Assembly (NCBI GenBank): GCA_000149265.1
Contig: CH002989.1
Coordinates: 119,754 to 183,753 of the forward strand
Length of the DNA: 64,000 nt
Direction: 5' to 3'
From: Ciona savignyi
Lineage: Eukaryota; Chordata; Ascidiacea; Phlebobranchia; Cionidae
The notes under the pieces are model-generated. The model was not told where the DNA came from and did not search any database. It saw only the letters and a list, made by a program, of their open reading frames with translations. Within the stretch, counting starts at the first letter, position 1. Each line of letters opens with the position of its first letter. This document shows, piece by piece, positions 1-10,300 of this stretch. The position numbers and the translations under genes were made by a program.

Positions 1-1135
1 TTTAAATAAACCGCATTGATGGGGCTTGCATGTTTTCATATTTGGTGTAGTTCTTCTCGCTGGGCAACATCAAATTCTCATAAAAATGTGGGACTTTGCT
101 CTTAAATGTGGCGTTCGAGTAGACGCTGGGTGCCTGTATGGACTTGACGAGCCTTCTGCAATCATGGCACTATTAATTTAGAGGTTTTATTTGCTTCTTT
201 ATGGCATTGTTAATGTGGCATCGTTATGGGGCCCAGACAAGATGATGCTTTTCAAACATTAAAAAGTTAACGATCTTCTGTATAAACTTAGTAGTCAGGT
301 GGCTATCATATCATTAAAGTAGCAACTGGTCATGTAAAGATGGACAATATTCTTTAACTTGATGGTGATCTCCTTAATTGGTCGCTTGTTCTTGAGTAGA
401 ATGAACAGCCAGGATTTGAATCCATCAGATAGAGAGGTCAACGTGAAAGTAACATGTGAACTTGTCATGACCAATAGTCTTAACGGTGACCTCTTGGATT
501 TTCTTATTTTTAACAGTTATACTGCTCAGGTAATCCAAGTAGACGGCTGTCTCGTCGAAGCATAGAATCATGTATAGTTGAAGGTGCGACCCATTTGTTT
601 GAACAGAAATAAGTTAACAACAATCTTTTTTGCATATTCCTCCAGCTTCTGACAATTCAGGGGGTGAGACCAAGTTGTGACGAAGTAAAAACTTTTCCAA
701 CCAGCCATTGCTTGCCTTAAAATTTTTGTCGATTGATATAATGAGCGCTGCTCTCTGAATCATCGTGTGGCTGACGTGGATCTTCTTCTGACGTTGCTGA
801 TGAACCCAGTTGATGAGCTTTTCGTCAAAATCTTTGTCCTTCAAAGGACGTCCAGCACCTTGTAGTCGCTTTCTTAAAGAGATGGAACATGACGAAGATG
901 ATTTCAACTGGGCCTCGAGCTGTATTTTATGTTTCATCCAATCTTTGACACATGAACGAGGAACATTCTTGACTTTTGCCGCCTTTGATTTATTGTGTTT
1001 CTCAGCGTACGCAACAACTTCGAGTTTAAAGTGCAGGTCGTACTTCTTTCTTTTCGAAGAAGTCACATCTTCAGATTTGGAACTGCTTGACATGGCTGCC
1101 AAATTTTTTATGTTCTCATCGAGCTCTGCTAACAT
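1..1135 (-). pseudogene. pogo-like transposase pseudogene (HTH N-terminus intact, DDE part broken)
   Basis: An open frame at 614-1135 gives 173 residues. An N-terminal Brinker/psq-like helix-turn-helix (about residues 28-75) is followed by a CENP-B-type DNA-binding helix-turn-helix (about 90-160, with GRPLKDKDF and SNGWLEKFLLRH). Below 614 the homology continues in shifting frames. Around 560 the minus strand reads CFDETAVYLD, matching the first catalytic Asp region of DDE_1 transposases. Later come KNKRPIKEI and, near 150-20, a stretch like the block where this family has a GGxTxKIQPLDV motif. Stops and frame changes separate these blocks, so the transposase is dead. A domesticated use of the N-terminal HTH alone is possible but unsupported. 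Confidence 0.75.
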
Positions 1136-1338
1136 TTAACAATTGATTTTACGCTTTAAGAGAGGGCCAAATTCAAAATCCCCGCAGTCGTATAATTAAT
1201 GCGTGTTTGCAAGTGCTTGATATGTAACCAATACATGGCAAGATGCATCGCTTTATTTTTCAAAACTTCCTTTATAATGGCGTTGTATTAGAGGTGGCGT
1301 CCAAATATCAGTGGCGTTTAAATATAAGATTTACGGTA
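1..1338 (-). mobile_element. pogo/Tigger-like DNA transposon, truncated by the window edge
   Basis: The minus strand carries a recognisable pogo-type transposase relic (1-1135), preceded by about 200 bases of non-coding sequence with repeated TGGCGT-type motifs. The likely outer end is near 1338, where the minus strand reads TA-TACCGTAAATC, compatible with the TA target of Tc1/mariner/pogo elements. The other end lies outside the window, so terminal inverted repeats cannot be compared. The boundary is an inference. Confidence 0.55.
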
Positions 1339-1763
1339 TAATGTCATAAATTATTTATTTTTTTTGGATTATCATTTAGCCATGTATCTATGAAAAGGCC
1401 TAATTTAAATCCTAGCATTTCAGCACAGTATCTGATAGTCAGCTTTCAGTCCGTTTAGGGGGTTTATCAAATAAAAACTAAAAAAATTTTTTTCTAATTG
1501 TTAAATGTATTCATAACCCTTATACCCTTGCCTTTCTTTTAGTAAAATATTAAAGGATAACAATTTTCTTTAACATTTTTAATAGGTTTACTCTATGGAA
1601 CATGGTTGGTCAAATATTCAAACCATAATTTTAAATCTGGCTAGTCATATTTAATAACATCCGAATTTTTATTATGTTTTATTCAGGATAATAATATGTT
1701 TATAGTTGTGTCCAATCTCTGTCATAAATAATGTATATAATGTAGGTGTACAACAAGGTTTAC

Positions 1764-3032
1764 CTGAAAAATTAGCATAAAAAGTGACTGGAGCTGATTC
1801 TCTTTCATTCTGATTCTCACTTTGATCTGAGTTCGTTCTCTGGGTGTTTTGCTCCTCGTCCAAAAGTTGGAAATTGGAGAAGACATTGGATCGAGTCAAT
1901 GATGTTGGAACCATGGTGGGTCTGGATGACCCAAATCCATTGTTTTCCATGTACCCTGATGTCTGCAGTAAAGTTATGTTACTTTTTTGCAATAATAAGT
2001 TTATATCCTTGTTGGTCAAACATCTTGTCGAAGAATCTAATGAGATAAGTATTTATCGAAAGAAAAAAGGCTATTAATATAGGAACACTGTGATAATTGT
2101 GAAAATGCATTACATTGTTGATCGAATGGTTGTGGGATTAAATAATGCAGTTGACTACTTGTGTGATTTGTAATGGCAATTAGGATATCTACTGAACTCA
2201 GTATTTAATGGATTGAACTTAAAACTGAGTTACCTTCTTATAATATTATACACAACACGTTGCAATAGCCCTAATAACACAGCAGTGAGTACTTGTTCTC
2301 TGGATATCCTATTACAAACAACATAAAATACATTGTCTATGCGCCCAACATACAGCTTAATTCTAGGCCTGTGCTTTACTTGCAGGTAATGTACCCACAC
2401 CAACACAACCAAGTGGTAAATTTGGGTGAATAACCTCTGTTGTTGCGTAAACTAAAAATTAAATGCTAAAAATGTTACGTTTATGCAATGAATAATGGAA
2501 TTACCTCTGTTGGAATTAGATTAAAACAGCTTGAAATTGATGCAGATTTATCTGCTGGGTATTGTGATATTTCCTCGGACCATTGTGATGTCATATCCTG
2601 TGTATTGGCTGCTTGCATGATGCTCCACTCATCGCTTCCACCTGGTGTGGAAGATGAGTTCGCAATACGTGCTGCGCGCTTCAGCGACTTCCCATAACTG
2701 GCACTCATTCGACCGGTATACATTCTTCGCAGTGGAATGCGTGGTATCGGAAAATTCGAACTCCGTGTTTGTCCCAAATGCTTTCTGCGTTTGTGACTGT
2801 TTAAGTTGCTCTTGTCGCTGAAGGGACGACCACAAAATTCGCAATGAAATGGTTTCTCGCCTGTGTGTCTTCTCATGTGGACACGAAGGTTCCCGGCATA
2901 GTTTGAAGAAAATGAACATTTCAAGCATTGGTAGTTTTTCTTTCCACTTTCTACCTCCTTTGAGTGGACAGATTCAATTTGAAGGTTCAAATCATTTACA
3001 TCGCCACTTGAACTCGTTACATGAGACATCAT
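1764..3032 (-). CDS. C2H2 zinc-finger protein, two coding exons of a longer gene
   Basis: Exon a (2505-3058, first Met at 3032) follows an acceptor TGTGTAG and ends at donor GAG|GTAATT. Exon b (1764-1962) follows CTGCAG and ends at TCAG|GTAAAC. Both joins are phase 0, so the exons connect in frame. Counting from the Met at 3032, finger 1 uses C36, C39, H52, H56 and finger 2 uses C64, C67, H80, H85. They are joined by the classical TGEKPF linker, so the protein probably binds DNA in the nucleus. The rest is Ser/Thr/Asn-rich and unordered. Exon b ends in phase 1, so at least one more exon lies to the left; I could not identify it between 1140 and 1760. The subfamily cannot be told. Confidence 0.75.
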
Positions 3033-3079
3033 ACCCCAGCATGTGTAGCCTACCAAGTCTACACAATAAATTTTCAAAA

Positions 3080-4240
3080 AATTTTTTTTAAAAGAGGTTT
3101 AAAATGAAATTGCTTTTACTGCTAAACCGCCAAGATCTGGTTAAGGACTGTCATGCTTTCTAGAGTACTCCTTCGAAGATGCACTTAAAAATATGTTTGC
3201 CGCAGCAAGGTTTAAACAAAAGTTGGAAAAATGGGAACTATGGTGGACTGGTGGTTAAAATGTCAACTGCATGCACATAATGACATAAGAAAGAAAACAA
3301 AGAAACATGGTGGTTAACCTAGACAACTTCAGTTGGCATTTAATTAGCAATTTTCCTGATTTCTGCTTTCAATTTTCTTCCATTTTTTCTCTTGAAAATC
3401 AAGTTATTACATATCTAGTCCACCGAGGTAACTGGTAGGTATTACAACTCAATATAACTAAAACCCGCAGTTATTCCCGGCACCGCACCGGTATATGAAA
3501 ATCCTGATAATCCTACTTCATTTTTTTTGAGCTCAGTTAAGAACCAACCACGAACACTAAACAAGTTTTTTTTTATATATGAATCGGTCGCGATATCCAA
3601 TATGCAACACAACCGTTCCCTAATTAGCTTCTAATTTTTTCAACGCGCAATCTCTCACTGTAAACTTGAACATCTATGACTTTGTTCGCAGTGGAAAGTT
3701 GTAACTACGAATGTTGATCTTTAAATCGTTCCCAAAAGTCGTTCATGCATAACTAGGTATGTACATTATGTTCTTTTAATTTAAAGGAACATTTCTTGAT
3801 TTCAATTATTTTTTTTAATTTTTTTAAATGAGTTAACTACTATTTTTTTATTTCATAAACAGTGAAAACTTAACAACATTACCAAAGAATTAAAAAAATA
3901 AATTGCTTTGTTCACAATCTTACTATTTCACCATCACTTTATTGGCCCAATGTTTTACTGCTATTAACAGCATGCTGTTTTATTTTTATCATTTCACCAT
4001 TTTAGTCACAAGGGTTTTTACTGTTAATGGCATGCCGATGGCAATTTGTATCTTGCAGTGTTGTTTTTCTTTATAGTTTATTGCCGGCCCTAATAGTATT
4101 CCCCCTATTTATTACTTTACTGCATGCCACATCCTATTAGTACTTCACCAGCACTTTGTTCTATTCACTCTTATTATGCACTGTCTTTCTTTTCTTATAA
4201 TTTCTATTAGCAGTCTATAAGACCCATACTGCCCAGAAAT
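3080..4240. other. non-coding stretch, no supported feature
   Basis: AT-rich sequence upstream of the zinc-finger exon with no ORF or repeat I can support. It probably holds the 5' intron, untranslated exon and promoter of that gene, but no TATA or splice pair stands out. Confidence 0.4.
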
Positions 4241-4249
4241 TATTTTTTC

Positions 4250-5035
4250 AGTTGCAAAGAAATCACATCGGCGGAAACGATTGCTCTTCCACCTTCCCCG
4301 GCTCATTCACCTGCTCTTCGCCGGCGGCTGCGATCCTCTTTTCTGCGATGATGCTTCAATAAGATGAGATTTGGCAGTGCAACCCAATTACTGTGGAGAC
4401 TTCACATTCAACTGTTTCGGACTTACTATTCAATAATTACACACAAAAAATGGAAGCTTGCTGCTGTTTGTCTTTTTTCTTATTTTTGCAGTCTTATTTT
4501 AAATATTTATGTATATTGTATACATATTACTATCTTAAATTAGGTTATTTATATATTCTAGTGCAGTAATGTTCTGCACTTAAAGTGCTTCATTTATTAA
4601 ACATAGTGCAATAACTGTTTTTGCACCAAAAATAATTTAATGTATAAAAGTGTGTTTTGAAACGGTTTTTTTCACCACTGGTGGAATTTCATTTTAGGGT
4701 TTTTTTCTTTTTCCACTTAATCCCAAAGCCGGCTCCCCCTCAGTACTGGGTCGCGCTTGCACACTTTTACTCAAGTATTAAATAACACAAAATTTAATTA
4801 GTTAATTTTGATTTAATTTGTTTCGTTGAAACTTATTTGTATTAATGTAAGGTTTAACGGCCACATCGTTTTTTTTTCCTTAATTTGTAGGCCTAATGTG
4901 TTTATTTACTGATGTGTTTTAACTACTGTAGTTTTGCCGTTTTATCCTGTCTCCTCAATGTAAAATAATTGTTTTATTCTTCTTTACTGTAACGAAGGAG
5001 CGAAAAAATAAACTAAACTAAACTAAAAAAGAGGG
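4250..5035 (+). mobile_element. non-LTR retrotransposon 3' end (longer copy)
   Basis: This shares a long near-identical stretch with 14804-15148: the block starting CTCTTCGCCGGCGGCTGCG, the block TTCTGCACTTAAAGTGCTTC, and the 3' end GGAGCGAAAAAATAAACTAA. Here the copy is longer, with about 350 extra bases before the tail, and ends in (CTAAA)n-like repeats typical of LINE 3' tails. Orientation is inferred from the tail. No intact reverse transcriptase is present. Confidence 0.6.
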
Positions 5036-5074
5036 CTGAACAACACTCGTTAAAATGCGAAAATTGGAAAACTG

Positions 5075-5288
5075 ATAGTGAGTCGGCCGTGTCCTTGGGC
5101 AATGCACTTAACGGGCATTGCCTAATCCCAGCGGATTAATGGGTTCTACCAAATTGAAGAACCGTATCTATACAATACACTGCAATATACCTCCAGTAAT
5201 CCTACGGTGGGCGCGAGGTGACGATTGCCCGTGTGTTAACCTTTGGTTTCCCAATTCACGGGGATAAACATGAATATACTATCCTAAC
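5075..5288 (+). mobile_element. tRNA-derived SINE copy (family 1, 5' truncated)
   Basis: It matches the other copies of this SINE (29591-29879 is the fullest) from the GTGTCCTTGGGCAA block through GGATTAATGGGTTCTACC to the CACGGGGATAAA block and a short CTATCCTA tail. The tRNA-like head is missing. Confidence 0.7.
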
Positions 5289-6175
5289 ATGCGCTAATTG
5301 CCATTCTAAAGGAGGCGTTTAACTAATTATTCTCTTTATCTCTCCAATGCAAACTGACTTTACAAAAACGGCTGTCACTCAAAATCCTGCAATAGGAAAT
5401 CTTTGATTTTTTACAATCTGCAACCGACATTTAAAACCCTCTACAATTTTGCCTAAAATTTTTGAGCCCAACCCCCCTTGTACATCGGCAACTTTTTCCC
5501 GACTACTCAGCTAGCAGATGCACAATCGACACCTTTATTTCACAAAGCACTGCTCCATTATTACAAAACTTTACAGCTAAACGAGAATACCGGTGCGCAG
5601 CCTACTGCTTTCAACCAAAGAAATATTGGAGAATCACCACCATTGTTACTCAACAAAACCCTCGTTTAAGAAACAATGTCCAAGGGATCAAGGCTAACCC
5701 TTGTCACATCCTGCGTCCCATAGAGGTCATAATTGTTTATACGCCATCTTAAGGTCAATATGTATACGAACTAGCCGGCCAAACTACAAAGCAGCAACTC
5801 TCGGAAAATATTGTTATTTTCGCAGACTAAAAAAACAAATGCAATGTTTTGCCTCGAACTGGCAAACATGTTGTATTTATAAACCGAAGTTTGTTTGTTT
5901 CGTATTTTTCTGCGATTATAAAATTATTTTAAAACTATCTCAAAGTACCTAATCTAAGTGCACATTGACCCCACAACTTTTGCATTTCAGTCGGCTTATC
6001 AATATCTTGGTGGGTTAGTGCGTCGTCTTTTATAAAGAAATGTTACCATATTTAAACTATTCTGATTAATTTAGAGGAGAAAATGTGAAAGCATTAAGGT
6101 TACCAAGTTGTGCGCCAAGGTAGTTTAGGTAGTTTAATGAACATTTAAAGGCAAAACGTCAGTAGCACACTATAA
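5289..6175. other. non-coding stretch with a short dispersed repeat
   Basis: No gene is supported. About 45 bases around 5315-5360 (CTCTCCAATGCAAACTGAC and flanks) recur near 25246-25290, so part of this is a dispersed repeat of unknown class. The plus-strand open frames here look fortuitous. Confidence 0.4.
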
Positions 6176-6275
6176 AAATTTATTTTAAAACAATTTAAGC
6201 AAATATATATTATAATCTCTTTTTATTTAAATTTAGAATAAATAAATATCTAATAAAACCATGGCCTACAAGCCG

Positions 6276-6956
6276 TTATTTTCTTGTGCTGCAACATTTA
6301 CGTTTAAAGAAGAAGCATCGTTGTAACGTTTGTCGTATCCGGCTGAAAAGCTTTGGGGTTAGAACGTTGCCGTTCCTCCAATTTGGTAAAATTGTTGTAT
6401 CGTTGTGCAAGTCCGGTACAATAATTAGCCAAACAAATACAGAACAATATCTATATACAGCATTTTCTGCAAAAACTTCGGCAATCTGATTGTGCACAAG
6501 GGAAACCCATGCTAAAACACCCATACCCTTAGAGGTGAAAATAACATAAATAAATTTATAATTCATGCCCTTTCTACATTGGAATGAAATAAAATTGACG
6601 GATCTATTAACAGTTTTCACGGAAAAATTCCAATTTTGTTGGTATTTCCACAGAACCCTTACCATCGTTGTATAACTTATTGAAAAGCTTACCACGACTG
6701 TATAACTTATTAAAAAGCGAGCCATCGTTGTATAACTTATAGAAAAGCTTACCACCGTTGTATAACTTATTAAAAAGCTTACCACCGTTGTAAAACTTAT
6801 TGAAACACTTACCAACGTTGTATAACTTATTGAAACACTTACCGCCGTTGTACAACTTATTGAAACACTTACCGCCGTTGTACAACTTATTAAAAAGCTT
6901 ATCATCGTTGTTAACTGATTAAAGCCATTCGATAGTATGTTGATGGGTTCGACCAC
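6276..6956 (-). CDS. unrecognised 226-codon ORF, possible terminal exon
   Basis: This is the longest non-transposon open frame outside the BEL element. Its N-terminal third is encoded by a 30-bp tandem repeat (6661-6919) giving ten-residue periods such as SCTTAVSVSI. The C-terminal 110 residues are not repetitive: a hydrophobic segment (YCSVFVWLIIVP) and a basic Cys-containing end (CFFFKRKCCSTRK). A possible acceptor (TTCCAATGTAG) lies just before the non-repeat part, and TTTATT on the plus strand near 6224 and 6180 gives AATAAA signals on the coding strand. It may be the last exon of an unseen gene, or chance. No family is recognised. Confidence 0.3.
   Translation of the reverse strand: MVEPINILSNGFNQLTTMISFLISCTTAVSVSISCTTAVSVSISYTTLVSVSISFTTVVSFLISYTTVVSFSISYTTMARFLISYTVVVSFSISYTTMVRVLWKYQQNWNFSVKTVNRSVNFISFQCRKGMNYKFIYVIFTSKGMGVLAWVSLVHNQIAEVFAENAVYRYCSVFVWLIIVPDLHNDTTILPNWRNGNVLTPKLFSRIRQTLQRCFFFKRKCCSTRK
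6661..6919. repeat. 30-bp tandem repeat, 8 full units plus a partial
   Basis: Units start exactly at 6661, 6691, 6721, 6751, 6781, 6811, 6841 and 6871, each of the form ACCRYCGTTGTATAACTTAT followed by TRAAAAGCTT or TGAAACACTT, with a partial unit from 6901. Because the period is divisible by three, more than one minus-strand frame stays open through it. Confidence 0.95.
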
Positions 6957-7317
6957 AAGACCGTTTTTACATACCTATTTCAAGTGTCGGTCGCATTAAA
7001 CATTTGGCCACAACCCCGTTTAACTAATCACGTTTTTTTGTTTTTTTTAGTTCAGTTTCGAACCCATTAAGGTTTCGTCACTAAGATCGTTTTTGTTTAG
7101 AAGTCTGTATATGTATCTGTTGCTTTAACCATTCGGCCACACGACCGTACTAACTTATCACATCTTAATATCAAGTGTTGTAATGGTTCTCACACTCCAA
7201 TATGTGACCATTGTATGTTAAAACTTCCATGGGTTATAAGGTTAAACAAATGTCTATGGGTTATATAGCAGATGAACGGCTTATGTCTGAAGAAGATGAT
7301 ACAAGGCAGGTACAACT

Positions 7318-10300
7318 TTATGCGTCTTCATTTGCGCCTTCGTGTTTTATAATTCCACGGCCGTTAATTTTTCCAACTCTCAATAGGTCGAGGGCTGAGT
7401 TAATTTCCTCCAGCTTGTAGTATACTAGCGGTGGTGGTGTCAGCTGTAACACAAGTATAACCTGTTAATATGTAACCAGTGAGACAAAACAGCTCAAAAG
7501 GGTGCGAGACGACATAGATCATTGATTTATCAAGGCTTACTTTATTAGTCCTTTCGCATAAACCCAATAAAAGTATTCTCTCATGGGAAAAACAAATAAA
7601 GTACAATATCTGCACGAAACAAAATGCGATCTTTAACACGAAAATACGGATTACGTCATATGGAGTACTTAAGGTTTTAAACAAGGTGGTCTAAAAATAT
7701 ACTCTTAAATTTAAAACAAGGTGGTTCAAAAATATATGACGTTTTGATTCCGATGATAATGCAAAAACTCATTGTTAACAACCTTGTTCTTTTCCACCAG
7801 TGCAAAGAGATCTTTTAGTTGTTGAAGTCTCCCCACATAAACTCCCTTCATCCCCTTCTCGCTAAGGGCGACTACGGGAAGAGGGAAACTGGCTGCTCCA
7901 CCAAACAACCCGACGCAAACTTGGAGGCCGTCCTATTGGAGAAGAGATGAAGAAGGTTAACGAATTCTCATTGGGAAGGGGGTGTTATCAAGGGAAGAAT
8001 GGTATTAACGTTTTATCTTAAATTGATAAATGTGCCTTGTTTTATTAAAGTCTAAAATTTACATATTTTCCATTTTTAATCTTACCGTATTCAGGCATTC
8101 AAAAGCCCGTGTTGAAGTCACTCCCGTGTTTACAAAGTCAATTATTGCATCATATCCGTCATCATTTCCAAGCTGTGAAGTATCTTTGATGATTTGTTCC
8201 TCCGATTTGCTGGGTTCCCACGCTACTGTAGCGTCCGCACCCCGGTCTTTAGCATTTCCAAGTTTTCCCTCCTAAAATCGAATGTAGTAAGGAAAAAGAA
8301 GATTAACTGTAATAAACAACAGCATAAAATCAACCTTTGGTTTTGAATTATTTATAAGATGGCCGAAAACATTTTATTTTAATTAGTTATTCATTTTTTT
8401 CTAGTATTAAATAACAGCAAATGAATTAAATCACACAACACAAACATAAAAAGAGAGCAAAATAAAAAGTCGTTAAAACAATCTTATATTTGACAGGTGA
8501 ACTCTTTGCTGCGTGAGAAAAACAAGAATCTGCAAAAGATCCAAGCGGCGTACAGCGCCCAGAAGCGAACTTCCATCTCAGTACCTCAAGAGCCAACCAT
8601 GTGGAATTTTACACCGTGGCAAAAGATGTAAATAAAATATCTAACTTACACTTATATCAGCTACAACGATATTGGTTGTCGTTGGTAAAACACTCTTAGC
8701 TATCTGAAGAGCCCAGAGACCCAGCCCTCCAGCCCCGATGATCAGCATTGATGCTTTGCCTGGATGGGTAATCATTTTAGTTTGAAATCGTGTTTTAACA
8801 ATATATATGTTAATCGGGTGTCAGTCATAAGTGCAATGTAGTGAGGTAAGACCTCACCCTCAAGTATTCAAAGTCGGTGACCTATGCTTTGTTTTAACCG
8901 GGGTATGTTTTGAGCCACGAAAGGGATCTTTACTAAGACTTCCGGCCGTGTGGCCGAATGGTTAACGCGGCCAATACATATAACGATTTATCCACATGAC
9001 GGATCGAAACTGAGACAGATAAATGTTAAAAGTACCTTTAAAAGTGGTTGCTTTTTGAATGGCTGGAAGAGCCGTAGTCACAGCGTTGTAGGTGGTGATG
9101 CCTGAACATGGTAACATGGTGGCTATGCTTAGTGGCATGGACGCCGGTACTTTCACTAAGAACTTGTGATGGACTACCGTTGTGTAGTTGGAGTACCTGT
9201 GTCGCAATAAATGATTTATGGCGTTGCTGTTATTAAGTATGATAAATCTTATGTAAAATCAAAAAAAATAATTTTAAAACCATTTAACTTTCAGAACTAT
9301 AAACCTCTACACATTTAGTGGACCAAAGTGGATAGGAAAGTGTAAAAGTTTTATGTTTATCCCCATGAATGGGAAAATGCAATGGGCGTTAACAATTGTC
9401 AGATCACCTCGACCCTATCTTACGGTTCCCGCAATTATTGCAGTGTATTCATTGATATTTAGACGTTCCTTCAATTTAGTAAAACCCCTTCATTCATGCA
9501 ATGTACGCTAAGTGTCTTGGTTATGGGCACAGCCGACTAGCTATCGACCAGTTTCGAACCCACAAACCTTATGCTTCGCGGTGACGTAATATTCCTCCAA
9601 TCTAATCAGGCGGATTTATAAATAAATTATTGCCCAGATCAGGGCCGGTTTTAGGCCGATTTGACCGATTAGATCAAATTGGGCCCCGCACCTTGAAGGG
9701 GCCCCGCGCTAGCGGGGGTCTTTCTGTATTACGAGGTTTAAAATACTACTGAAACGTAAAATAAAAAGTGAAATAATATTTTTCTCATAATATCAATTTG
9801 TTATGCATCGTAACTAGGTCAAATTTATATTTCTGTGTCTGTCTGTTACGTCATAATGAATATGGTTGCTAAACAATATATATATATATATATATGTTTG
9901 GAAGTAAAACAATATATCGTAAATAGGAATCCACATTACCTTTAATTTGTTTTAAGTATTAAAAGTCTATTTTTATAGTTTGTATGTACTGGTATGTATT
10001 TTATGACATATAAACATCCATCAATTTTGCTATGAAAAGTAGGGGCCCCGCCATCACATTTCTAATTGGGCCCCGCGGTTCCTAGCACCGGGCCTGGCCC
10101 AGATATATGCAAAGTGATCCTACATGAAAAACTCAGAGGCATAGTTAAGTGTACATACAGAAATAAATCCATAAACACCAAAAGGTATGTGATTGTCCGA
10201 CTGAGTGCACCTATGGCTATGCACAGTGATAAAACATGAATAGTCTTTACAAAAAATGAAATAACTAAGTATTTGTCATATTGAAAATTTTTGCATTGCT

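Noticed and set aside
2235-2368. Possible extra exon of the zinc-finger gene (ends AGAAG|GTAACT, preceded by AAAGCACAG)
   Set aside because: Its phases do not fit: the upstream exon ends in phase 0, while this one needs phase 2 at its acceptor, and its end would break the frame of the next exon. Direct joining of 2505 to 1962 keeps the frame, so this is not needed.
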